Positions 56,399 through 64,000 of a stretch of 64,000 nucleotides of DNA are shown one piece after another. The position numbers and the translations under genes were made by a program. The stretch is from Gilliamella sp. wkB7 (GTDB lineage Bacteria > Pseudomonadota > Gammaproteobacteria > Enterobacterales > Orbaceae). The stretch covers positions 2,294,001-2,358,000 of the forward strand of contig NZ_CM004509.1 in assembly GCF_001693435.1 (NCBI RefSeq), read 5' to 3'. Under the pieces are notes generated by a model. It worked only from the letters and a program-made list of their open reading frames with translations. It searched no databases and had not been told where the DNA came from. Each line of letters begins with the position of its first letter. The stretch's first letter is position 1.

Positions 56399-57655
56399 AT
56401 GTTCAGTAAAGATATGACCATTGCCACTTATGATAGAGAATTGTGGGATGCAATCAAAGGTGAAGAGCAACGTCAAGAAGATCATCTTGAATTAATCGCA
56501 TCAGAAAATTATACAAGTCCTCGAGTAATGCAAGCGCAAGGATCGCAATTAACTAATAAATATGCTGAAGGTTATCCAGGCAAACGTTATTATGGTGGTT
56601 GTGAGTATGTTGATATCGTTGAGACATTAGCTATTGAGCGAGCAAAAACTTTGTTTGGTGCTGATTATGCCAATGTGCAACCCCATTCGGGTTCACAGGC
56701 TAATTTTGCTGTTTATATGGCATTATTAAAACCAGGTGATACAGTACTAGGCATGAATTTGTCAGAAGGCGGGCATCTAACACATGGTTCACCTGTAAGT
56801 TTTTCTGGTAAATTATATAATGTCGTCGCTTATGGTGTTGACGAAACTGGACATATTGATTACGAACAATTAGAAAAAATAGCCTTAGATTCAAAACCTA
56901 AAATGATTATTGGTGGGTTCTCTGCTTATTCAGGCGTGGTCGATTGGAAACGTATGCGCGAGATTGCTGATAGTGTCGGAGCGTTCTTGTTTGTGGATAT
57001 GGCGCATGTGGCAGGTCTAGTTGCAGCAGGCGTATATCCTAATCCAGTACCTTTTGCTCATGTCGTTACCACGACAACTCATAAAACATTAGGCGGACCA
57101 CGTGGCGGGTTAATTCTAGCCAAAGGTGGTAGTGAAGAACTTTATAAAAAATTAAATTCGGCGGTTTTCCCTGGTGCACAAGGCGGGCCTTTAATGCATG
57201 TGATTGCCGCCAAAGCTGTAGCCTTAAAAGAAGCGATGGAACCAGCCTATAAAGAGTATCAACATCAAGTGATTAAAAATGCGCAAGCTATGGTTGATGT
57301 AATTTTAAAACGTGGTTATAAAGTGGTTTCAGGCGAAACGCAAAATCATCTATTTTTAATTGATCTAGTCGATAAAAAAATTACCGGTAAAGAAGCAGAC
57401 GCCGCGTTAGGTAGCGCAAACATTACGGTAAATAAAAATAGTGTACCAAAAGATCCACAAAGTCCATTTGTAACTTCAGGTGTGCGTATCGGTTCACCAG
57501 CCATTACACGTCGAGGTTTTAAAGAAGCAGAATCACGTGAGTTGGCAAATTGGATTTGTGATGTGTTAGATAACATTGATGACGAGCAAACCATTCAAGC
57601 AGTAAAAGCTAAAGTGTTAGATATTTGTCGCCGTTTACCGGTTTATCAACACTGA
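56399..57655 (+). CDS. glyA: Serine hydroxymethyltransferase
   Basis: 418-aa PLP enzyme interconverting serine and glycine with tetrahydrofolate, main source of one-carbon units. [35 protein letters not shown] at the N-terminal third is diagnostic, and the PLP lysine is in [16 protein letters not shown]. Length equals E. coli GlyA (417). RBS TAGGAG. No glycine riboswitch seen upstream. Confidence 0.98.
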   Translation: MFSKDMTIATYDRELWDAIKGEEQRQEDHLELIASENYTSPRVMQAQGSQLTNKYAEGYPGKRYYGGCEYVDIVETLAIERAKTLFGADYANVQPHSGSQANFAVYMALLKPGDTVLGMNLSEGGHLTHGSPVSFSGKLYNVVAYGVDETGHIDYEQLEKIALDSKPKMIIGGFSAYSGVVDWKRMREIADSVGAFLFVDMAHVAGLVAAGVYPNPVPFAHVVTTTTHKTLGGPRGGLILAKGGSEELYKKLNSAVFPGAQGGPLMHVIAAKAVALKEAMEPAYKEYQHQVIKNAQAMVDVILKRGYKVVSGETQNHLFLIDLVDKKITGKEADAALGSANITVNKNSVPKDPQSPFVTSGVRIGSPAITRRGFKEAESRELANWICDVLDNIDDEQTIQAVKAKVLDICRRLPVYQH

Positions 57656-57676
57656 TTAACTATTATTTAGTTAAGC

Positions 57677-57700
57677 ATTGCCGATAAATCGATCGGCAAT
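57677..57700 (+). terminator. Hairpin 1 after glyA
   Basis: ATTGCCGAT and ATCGGCAAT, a 9-bp stem with a 6-nt loop, 22 bp after the stop. Probably a stabilising stem before the true terminator. Confidence 0.55.
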
Positions 57701-57708
57701 TAGTTTGT

Positions 57709-57751
57709 ATTGGCTATCGGATTAAATCTCCAATAGCCATTTTGTTTTTTA
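57709..57751 (+). terminator. Rho-independent terminator after glyA
   Basis: TGGCTATCGG pairs with CCAATAGCCA (one mismatch) around a 9-nt loop, followed by TTTTGTTTTTTAA. It abuts the stop of the convergent EF-hand gene. Confidence 0.8.
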
Positions 57752-59944
57752 ATGATTTTCACTTGTGTTACTATTGTTTTGCTTCTCTGACTGCTGTTGC
57801 ACATTTTGTTCAGTATGATGTTGTGGTTCAAAAATTTTATCTAAATAACCTTCGTGCCAAAGCCAGCCACCACTAATACCCACACCTAATAATATGGCTA
57901 ACCATAGAATAATGATGAATTTATAATGATGTTGCTTCAATGGATCGCTTAAATTGCGTTTAGCATTGTCAGGCAGTTCGGCTTTGCTTGTGAGCAATCC
58001 CCCTAACATTAAGTTGATTTTTACTTGTCCATTAATGGCCCATCCCGATGCTTCAAGTAATGGTCCGAGAGTGCGACGACGTAGTTTTAACCATGCTAAA
58101 ATCACCGAAGGACCGGATACAATCAAAAATAGTCCAATAATGACTAATGGAAATTGCCACCAAGCGAGCGAAAAGATAGCCTGAAAGATAGACGCCAAAG
58201 CGGTACCAATAGCACCAATGGCTAAGCCAATTGCAGCAAAAATCCCCATACTTTTACCGATATCAAATTTATTAGCAGGATTTTGTAACGCTTGTTCGCT
58301 AGACTTATCGATATCAGCATCTTTGTCTGTTGCCCACTTATTAATTTGTTCGGTAATTAAACGACCAATACGTTGATAAGGCGCCCAAATGGCTTGTTGA
58401 ATACTAATTGGCTTGGTGATTATTTTAACCACATTGGCATCCCAATCATTGCCATTATTATCAATAAATACACCATTACGACCTTCAATCAATAAATCAC
58501 CTTGTCCAGCGGTCATAGCTGCAGCAATCAGTTTCTTTTCACCCTGACGAGTGCATTCGCAGTAGAGTAAACAGAGCTCAGAATAATTTGCCATATTGGC
58601 ATGTTTGGCAATATTATCGACGGCGACACAAAGGGTAGCACACCGACCATCAATATACAGTTTACCAAGCTGGAAAGCGGCTCTTTTTTCAAGTGAGAAG
58701 AAATCAGCAAACGAGGCAAAATTAACCAGTAAACGATAAAGATGTTTATGAAACAGAACTAACTTTTCAAGTACGAGTACATCCGATGCTGAAATAGGGG
58801 TTTGGTTATCTTGTTCGACCATCTGCTTAAATTCTGTAAATAAATCCGAATTTATCAAACTGGTGATAACATCGTTGTGAATATCTTCTATACTTGCTGT
58901 TGGTTCGGTTGCAACCTTTAACTGAGTTAGTTCGGGTTTTGAACTAATTAGCGTAGTGTAGGCTTGTAAACTTTGTTGAATATTTTGCCACTCTTGCTGG
59001 GTAAGTTGGTCAGGATTTGATAATGATGAGGCAACTAATGTTTTAAAACGACTGATCTTATCTTTCCAAAGTGGATTGAGCCCATTGACTAAATCAAGAT
59101 AATTGGTGGAATCAATTTTTGATAAAGGTAATTCAGCCAAAGCTTCGTCTGACAGTAAACCATTTTCAGTCGGGACAATATATTTTTCATCAACATTAAG
59201 TGCGGTTTGTGCTTGTGGGGCATACTCGGCCAATTCAACACGTAAAAAATAATCATCAATTTTTGGTTTTAAAAGTTGGACTAATTTCCAAATTTCTGCT
59301 CGGTCTTCACCAAAGGGTGTTTGGGTATTACTGATATCGGTTTGCCATTTCTGCCAAGTTTTTAAATTATCAACAAAAGTTTGCGCAATCTCTAAGTCAA
59401 TACCATCTTGCCCACTCATATCTTTTTGGGCACCGGTTGTTTTAATGGCGGTTTGAATGAATGTTTGCATTTCAGGTGATAATTCAGCAGAAGGTGGGAA
59501 AATTAAATCACCATTGTAAAGTTTACCTGCATTAACTTTTATCGACTCTTGTACATCTTCTTGGGTTAAATAATTTATATCATGCTTGTTTAAATTAGCA
59601 AGAATGCTGTGTGCTGTAACTGACAGTTTTTTACCTTGTTCTGTTGAGGTGTTGATTTCAGATAAGGGTAATGTGTCAGAGGAGTTTAAAATCGTCTGAA
59701 ACGATAATATTTTGTCTTTGGTCCAACTAATTGCATCTAAAATATCCGGTATACGAATGCGTCCATCTTGGTCAGTATCGAGTAAAGCTAAAGTTCGTTC
59801 ATCAAAATCTAAACCTGTTGTTGGGCAGCTTAATGCTACCCACAATTTAGGATCTAAATCGGGTAGATTGATAATGTCGTTAGCGTTCTTAAATACAACT
59901 TGATCTAATCCACCAACTCGCTGGAATGTCCACATATGACTCAT
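57749..59944 (-). CDS. Large EF-hand membrane protein of unknown function
   Basis: 731 aa. The start at 59944 has GGAGG 7 nt upstream, so an in-frame ATG 18 nt earlier is rejected. The N-terminus is soluble with no signal peptide; a canonical EF-hand loop DTDQDGRIRIPD is at 56-67. A long helical region follows (about 75-540), with FIDNNGNDWDANVVKI near 510. The C-terminal part has three hydrophobic stretches: MGIFAAIGLAIGAIGTALAS, WWQFPLVIIGLFLIVSGPSV and FIIILWLAILLGVGISGGWLW, then a Gln/Asn/His tail. So a mostly cytoplasmic body anchored at the C-terminus is likely. I do not recognise a characterised family. Confidence 0.8.
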   Translation of the reverse strand: MSHMWTFQRVGGLDQVVFKNANDIINLPDLDPKLWVALSCPTTGLDFDERTLALLDTDQDGRIRIPDILDAISWTKDKILSFQTILNSSDTLPLSEINTSTEQGKKLSVTAHSILANLNKHDINYLTQEDVQESIKVNAGKLYNGDLIFPPSAELSPEMQTFIQTAIKTTGAQKDMSGQDGIDLEIAQTFVDNLKTWQKWQTDISNTQTPFGEDRAEIWKLVQLLKPKIDDYFLRVELAEYAPQAQTALNVDEKYIVPTENGLLSDEALAELPLSKIDSTNYLDLVNGLNPLWKDKISRFKTLVASSLSNPDQLTQQEWQNIQQSLQAYTTLISSKPELTQLKVATEPTASIEDIHNDVITSLINSDLFTEFKQMVEQDNQTPISASDVLVLEKLVLFHKHLYRLLVNFASFADFFSLEKRAAFQLGKLYIDGRCATLCVAVDNIAKHANMANYSELCLLYCECTRQGEKKLIAAAMTAGQGDLLIEGRNGVFIDNNGNDWDANVVKIITKPISIQQAIWAPYQRIGRLITEQINKWATDKDADIDKSSEQALQNPANKFDIGKSMGIFAAIGLAIGAIGTALASIFQAIFSLAWWQFPLVIIGLFLIVSGPSVILAWLKLRRRTLGPLLEASGWAINGQVKINLMLGGLLTSKAELPDNAKRNLSDPLKQHHYKFIIILWLAILLGVGISGGWLWHEGYLDKIFEPQHHTEQNVQQQSEKQNNSNTSENH

Positions 59945-60169
59945 AAATAACCTCCGTACCAAAATATTATTAGTATATTCAATTGGTAATAAATTTTTTT
60001 AACTATAATTATTAATAAATATAGCTCTATTTGTTTTTGTTATAGAAGAAAAGGGTAATTCTCATTTTGTAAGGGTTTTCTTTCTTTGAAAGTTGATTTT
60101 TAGCTGCCTTTCACAACTTTGTGATAGAATAACGCTTTATTATTTAATATCCAAATAAAAATCATAAAT

Positions 60170-62095
60170 ATGTCATTAATTAATCTTACCAATGCTTATC
60201 TTTCATTCAGTGATGCGCCTTTATTAGATCATATTGATATGGCGATCGAAGTGAACGAACGCGTTTGTCTTGTAGGTCGTAATGGTGCAGGTAAATCCAC
60301 TTTACTTAAAGTGCTTAATAAAGAAGTACCATTGGATGAAGGACAAATTGTTTATGAAAATAATGTTGTTGTGTCACGCTTACAACAAGATCCGCCCCGT
60401 GATGTTCAAGGTAATGTATTCGATTTTGTGGCGGAAGGATTACAAGAACAAGCTCAGTTGTTAAAAGATTATCACGAATTATCGCATCAAGTTGAGCAAG
60501 AACCCAGTGAAAGTAATTTAGCGAAACTAGCTAAAATGCAAGAACAGCTCGATCACCAAAATGGTTGGCAACTTGAAAATCGGATTCGTAATGTGATTTC
60601 ATCATTATCCCTAGATAGTGAAGCTCAATTATCATCACTTTCTGGAGGTTGGCTGCGTAAGGCTGCTTTAGCCAAAGCTTTGGTTTGTCAACCAACCGTT
60701 TTATTACTTGATGAACCAACTAACCATTTAGATATTGAAACCATTAAATGGTTAGAAGAATTTTTAAAAAGCTTCAATGGTAGCATTGTATTTATTTCAC
60801 ATGACCGTTCATTCATTCGTCAAATGGCGACACGAATTATTGATTTAGATCGTGGCAAAATCGCCTCTTGGAGTGGTAATTATGATAATTACTTACTTGG
60901 TAAAGAAGAAGCGTTGCGTGTTGAAGAGCTGCAAAATGCCGAATTCGATAAAAAATTAGCGCAAGAAGAGGTGTGGATCCGTCAAGGTATTAAAGCGCGT
61001 CGTACTCGTAATGAAGGGCGTGTACGCGCATTGAAAGCGATGCGACAAGAGTATTCTGAGCGTCGTAAAGTGATGGGCAGCGCTAAAATGCAAATTGAGG
61101 AAGCGTTACGTTCTGGAAAAATCGTTTTTGAATTGGAAAACGTGACTTATCAAGTTGATGATAAATTATTAGTCAATGACTTTTCAGTGCAAGTTTTACG
61201 CGGTGATAAGATTGCCCTGATTGGTCCTAATGGTATTGGTAAAACGACTTTGTTAAAACTGATGCTTGGTAATTTAACACCAACTTCGGGCAGCGTACAT
61301 TGCGGCACTAAGCTTGAAGTCGCCTATTTTGATCAGTATCGTTTAGAGCTGGATCCCGAAAAAACAGTAATGGATAACTTGGCCGAAGGCAAGCAAGAGG
61401 TGATGGTAAACGGTCGTTCGCGTCATGTATTGGGTTATTTGCAGGATTTCTTGTTTCCACCTAAACGAGCCAGAACGCCAGTAAGGGCATTATCTGGGGG
61501 TGAACGTAATCGATTGTTATTGGCAAAACTGTTCTTAAAACCTAGCAATTTACTGGTATTGGACGAACCAACAAACGATTTAGATATTGAAACGTTGGAA
61601 TTGTTAGAAGAACTGGTCAATGATTATCAAGGAACTGTTTTATTGGTAAGCCATGATCGGCAATTTGTTGATAATGTTGTTACGCAATGTTGGTTCTTCG
61701 AAGAGAAAGGGCATATTGGTATTTATGCTGGAGGTTATGCTGATGCGTTGCAACAACAGCAGCAGGCTCAACCCGTTAAAGTTTCGACGGTAAATAGCAG
61801 TCAACAACCTAAAAAAGAATCAAATACTACTAATAATCAAAATAAAGAATCTGCGGTTAAAAAGAAAGTAAAACTTAGCTATAACGAACAACGTGAATTA
61901 GCCCAGTTACCAAGCAAAATAGAACAGCTTGAAATTGCGATTGCTGATTTACAAGCGCAAATTGGTCAAAGTGACTTTTTTAATCAACCCCATGATATAA
62001 CCGGTCCCGTTTTACAATCATTAAGTGATAAAGAAGCAGAATTAGAAGCAGTTTTTGAACGCTGGGAACAGTTAGAAGCACTTAGTCAACAGTAA
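60170..62095 (+). CDS. uup: ABC-F family ATPase Uup
   Basis: 641-aa soluble ABC protein with two nucleotide-binding domains: Walker A GRNGAGKSTLLK (~36) with signature LSGGWLRKAALAKAL and DEPTNHLD, then GPNGIGKTTLLK (~352) with LSGGERNRLLLAK and DEPTNDLD. The inter-domain linker has an Arg-rich stretch (RRTRNEGRVRALKAMR). A C-terminal coiled coil (about 570-641) is typical of Uup, which acts on ribosomes and affects transposon excision and branch-migration intermediates. It is 635 aa in E. coli. Confidence 0.95.
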   Translation: MSLINLTNAYLSFSDAPLLDHIDMAIEVNERVCLVGRNGAGKSTLLKVLNKEVPLDEGQIVYENNVVVSRLQQDPPRDVQGNVFDFVAEGLQEQAQLLKDYHELSHQVEQEPSESNLAKLAKMQEQLDHQNGWQLENRIRNVISSLSLDSEAQLSSLSGGWLRKAALAKALVCQPTVLLLDEPTNHLDIETIKWLEEFLKSFNGSIVFISHDRSFIRQMATRIIDLDRGKIASWSGNYDNYLLGKEEALRVEELQNAEFDKKLAQEEVWIRQGIKARRTRNEGRVRALKAMRQEYSERRKVMGSAKMQIEEALRSGKIVFELENVTYQVDDKLLVNDFSVQVLRGDKIALIGPNGIGKTTLLKLMLGNLTPTSGSVHCGTKLEVAYFDQYRLELDPEKTVMDNLAEGKQEVMVNGRSRHVLGYLQDFLFPPKRARTPVRALSGGERNRLLLAKLFLKPSNLLVLDEPTNDLDIETLELLEELVNDYQGTVLLVSHDRQFVDNVVTQCWFFEEKGHIGIYAGGYADALQQQQQAQPVKVSTVNSSQQPKKESNTTNNQNKESAVKKKVKLSYNEQRELAQLPSKIEQLEIAIADLQAQIGQSDFFNQPHDITGPVLQSLSDKEAELEAVFERWEQLEALSQQ

Positions 62096-62126
62096 TGAAT
62101 TTTACTGCCAATCAATAAACAAAATT

Positions 62127-62155
62127 AATAAGCGCTGGTTGTAACAGCGCTTATT
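62127..62155. terminator. Bidirectional terminator between uup and sotB
   Basis: AATAAGCGCTG and CAGCGCTTATT, a perfect 11-bp stem with a 7-nt loop, in the convergent gap, flanked by A-rich and T-rich sequence. Confidence 0.88.
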
Positions 62156-62161
62156 TGCTTT

Positions 62162-63325
62162 TTACCAAGTTTTTTTGGATAAAAAGAAGAAAAGAAGTAA
62201 CGCAAGGATCACAAAAATAGCACCGACTAACCCAATATAATCAGTTGATAGTTTTACTAATACTTGGCTGCCGACAAAGGCTCCTCCGCCGATACCAATA
62301 TTATAAATTCCTGAATAAACAGATGTGGCAATGTCAGTTGCATCGGGTGCTACGTCGATCACTTTACTTTGCATGACCATACCAATAATTGTAATTGCTA
62401 ATCCCCATATCATGCCTTGCATCATCGCGGTGTAGAGATTAAATGAGCTGAAGTAGAGTGATAATAAGCACGCCATCAATAATATTACAGGTACAACTAA
62501 TATCGCTGTTGGGTATTTACTTGAGTATCGAGTGAAAATGACACTGCCAATCATGCCCGAAAATCCAATAACTAATAATAGATGGACGACAATTTCTTGA
62601 CTGAATCCTCCCACTCTCATCATAAATGGCGTAATGTAAGTATAGGCAGTAAAATGTCCGGTGATAATAATAGCCGTTAATAAGTAAATATTAAGTAAGG
62701 CTGGACGTTTTAGCACTTTTGGTAGATCTTTGATAGAGATGGTGTTAATACTAGGTACTTTAGGAAGTAAGTAAATCAATAAAACTAAAATACCAAAGGC
62801 TATACCACCAATACACAAAAACGTAGTACGCCAACCAACTAATTCCCCTATTTTGGTACCAATAGGAATACCGAGTACTGTTGCCATAGATGTGCCTACT
62901 ACAATAAAGCTCATCGCTTTGGCCTTTTTGCCATTCGGCGCTAATCGAACCGCTAACGGAGTGGTAATAGCCCAAAATACTGCATGTGCACAAGCTATAC
63001 CAATGCGAGCTGTCATTAAGCTATAAAAATTCCAAGCAAAGCCAGCTAATAGATGGCTACCGATAAATAGACAAAACAGAAAAATAAGGAGCTTACGACG
63101 CTCCATTTTAGATGTTAATACTGTCAGAGGTAATGATAGTAATGATACTGCCCAAGCATATATCGTTAATAATAACCCTGCATGAGCGACATCCATTGAA
63201 AAGCTTTCCGCAATATTAGGCAGTAAACCAACCGGTACAAATTCGGTAGTATTGAAAATAAATCCAGCAAAAGCTAAACAAAGAATCGACGACCAGATCC
63301 GAGAGCGCTTTTTAGCATTATTCAT
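62162..63325 (-). CDS. sotB: Sugar efflux transporter SotB
   Basis: 12-helix MFS transporter, 387 aa. It follows E. coli SotB along its length: FIFNTTEFVPVGLLPNIA in helix 1, LLTIYAWAVSLLSLPLTVLTSKMERRKLL, FAHAIFW-type ACAHAVFWAITTPLAVRLAP, KRPALLNIYLLT and APDATDIATSVYSGIYNIGIG. SotB exports arabinose, IPTG and related sugars. The start at 63325 matches the family; the frame is open 33 codons further upstream without conservation, and no strong RBS is seen at either. Confidence 0.88.
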   Translation of the reverse strand: MNNAKKRSRIWSSILCLAFAGFIFNTTEFVPVGLLPNIAESFSMDVAHAGLLLTIYAWAVSLLSLPLTVLTSKMERRKLLIFLFCLFIGSHLLAGFAWNFYSLMTARIGIACAHAVFWAITTPLAVRLAPNGKKAKAMSFIVVGTSMATVLGIPIGTKIGELVGWRTTFLCIGGIAFGILVLLIYLLPKVPSINTISIKDLPKVLKRPALLNIYLLTAIIITGHFTAYTYITPFMMRVGGFSQEIVVHLLLVIGFSGMIGSVIFTRYSSKYPTAILVVPVILLMACLLSLYFSSFNLYTAMMQGMIWGLAITIIGMVMQSKVIDVAPDATDIATSVYSGIYNIGIGGGAFVGSQVLVKLSTDYIGLVGAIFVILALLLFFFLSKKTW

Positions 63326-63419
63326 GATTTTACTTAAAGATGGGATAAATTGATTATTGGTAATTATAACTGAATATTGACCATTGTTACATATATCGGA
63401 ATGATAAATCTTAACAAAA

Positions 63420-63442
63420 GCCACCTATTGCAGTAAGGTGGC
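63420..63442 (-). terminator. Rho-independent terminator after tpx
   Basis: On the minus strand GCCACCT, a 9-nt loop, AGGTGGC, then TTTTG. It lies 27 bp past the tpx stop and upstream of sotB. Confidence 0.8.
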
Positions 63443-63468
63443 ATGAATATCATTATTGCACTTGTTTT

Positions 63469-63981
63469 TTATAACAAAGTATTGACTACCTTTAATATTT
63501 TATCGTAATCAGGTTCATTTGAGATCTCTTTAACATATTCGACATAAGCAATTTTATCGTTTTTATCAACGACAAATACCGCGCGTGCCAATAAACGCAT
63601 TTCTTCAATTACAACGCCATATTTTAATCCAAAATCGAGAGTTTTGTGATCTGATGTGACTTTAACCTCATCAATTCCATCTGCTGAACAATAACGATTT
63701 AATGCAAAAGGTAAATCGACACTGACTGAAAATATAATGGTATCTTTTAATTTTGTTGCTTCGACATTAAAACGATGCACTTGAGCACTACATACCGAAG
63801 TATCAATGGAGGGTACTGAGTTAATAATTCTGACTTTACCTTTAAAATCCGAAAATTTTACCGGTTGCATTTCGCTATTTTCGACAACAAAATCGGGTGC
63901 CTTATCACTCACTTTGATTTCAGGTCCGAGTAACGTGATAGGATGACCTTTCATAGTAACTTGATTTACTCTTTTTTGCAT
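63469..63981 (-). CDS. tpx: Thiol peroxidase (atypical 2-Cys peroxiredoxin)
   Basis: 170-aa thioredoxin-dependent peroxidase of lipid hydroperoxides. Peroxidatic Cys64 in NSVPSIDTSVCSAQ and resolving Cys98 in LNRYCSADG are the Tpx pair, and PDF with the distal Arg region (AR) is present. Family lengths are about 168. Own ribosome site (AAAGGAAA), monocistronic with a terminator on its 3' side. Confidence 0.96.
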   Translation of the reverse strand: MQKRVNQVTMKGHPITLLGPEIKVSDKAPDFVVENSEMQPVKFSDFKGKVRIINSVPSIDTSVCSAQVHRFNVEATKLKDTIIFSVSVDLPFALNRYCSADGIDEVKVTSDHKTLDFGLKYGVVIEEMRLLARAVFVVDKNDKIAYVEYVKEISNEPDYDKILKVVNTLL

Positions 63982-64000
63982 AATTGTTTCCTTTGTGTCG

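Noticed and set aside
1..64000. CRISPR arrays, prophage, insertion sequences or transposases
   Set aside because: No regularly spaced repeats, phage structural genes or transposase reading frames found; the dispersed repeat copies are far apart and lack spacers.
1..64000. tRNA, rRNA, tmRNA, RNase P or SRP RNA genes
   Set aside because: No T-loop-like GGTTCGAAT segments with matching acceptor stems, and no rRNA-like stretch in the intergenic regions.

Overview
The window is AT-rich gammaproteobacterial chromosome, almost wholly coding. Conserved gene orders match the enterobacterial/Pasteurellales plan: pepN-pncB-asnS-porin, gmhA-yafJ, ribH-nusB, ubiE-ubiB-tatABC, and aroK-damX-dam-rpe-gph-trpS. 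The low GC, small intergenic gaps and pruned gene sets fit a host-associated member of the Orbaceae (Gilliamella-like bee-gut bacteria). That placement is inference; no rRNA or tRNA gene is present to test it.

Layout. 0-2.4 kb: a methionine-type ABC importer locus (metN start, M20 amidohydrolase, divergent MetQ-like lipoprotein). 2.4-13 kb: rhodanese, pepN, pncB, asnS, two tandem porins, mgsA, mdtH. 13-29 kb: yafJ-gmhA, ribH-nusB-yfiF, a shortened NadR, ubiE-ubiB-tatABC, hldE, gor, an MHS-family transporter, tag, a DUF218 membrane protein and mnmE. 29-36.3 kb is looser accessory sequence: an M20 amidohydrolase with an MFS transporter, kptA, a GntR regulator, deoC, a probable gene relic and a small HMA-domain protein. 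36.4-41 kb: an MFS/LysR/MBL-hydrolase/tautomerase cassette bounded by a 25-bp inverted repeat. 41-42.3 kb: two paralogous exported small proteins. 42.4-52.4 kb: thiMED with a TPP riboswitch, trkA, the trpS-gph-rpe-dam-damX-aroK cluster and kdsD. 52.6-64 kb: a LysE-type exporter, an alkaline-phosphatase-fold phosphotransferase, three paralogous exported small proteins, glyA, a large EF-hand membrane protein, uup, sotB and tpx.

Function. Envelope building is well represented (gmhA, hldE and kdsD for heptose/Kdo core, porins, Tat, SPOR protein, phosphotransferase). Cofactor metabolism leans on salvage: thiMED for thiamine, pncB for NAD, and a NadR protein whose kinase P-loop is gone. Several conserved neighbours are missing from their usual places (ubiJ, aroB), and the first M20 gene carries an in-frame amber codon, all consistent with ongoing reduction.

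Most notable unexplained structure: (1) a dispersed ~40-bp intergenic repeat in six copies, two of which bracket the LysR cassette in inverted orientation; (2) a 21-bp element shared by the two promoters of that cassette; (3) two tandem arrays of exported, cysteine-containing small proteins; (4) the amber-interrupted amidohydrolase overlapping metN; (5) a nested 82-nt inverted repeat in a gene-free stretch.
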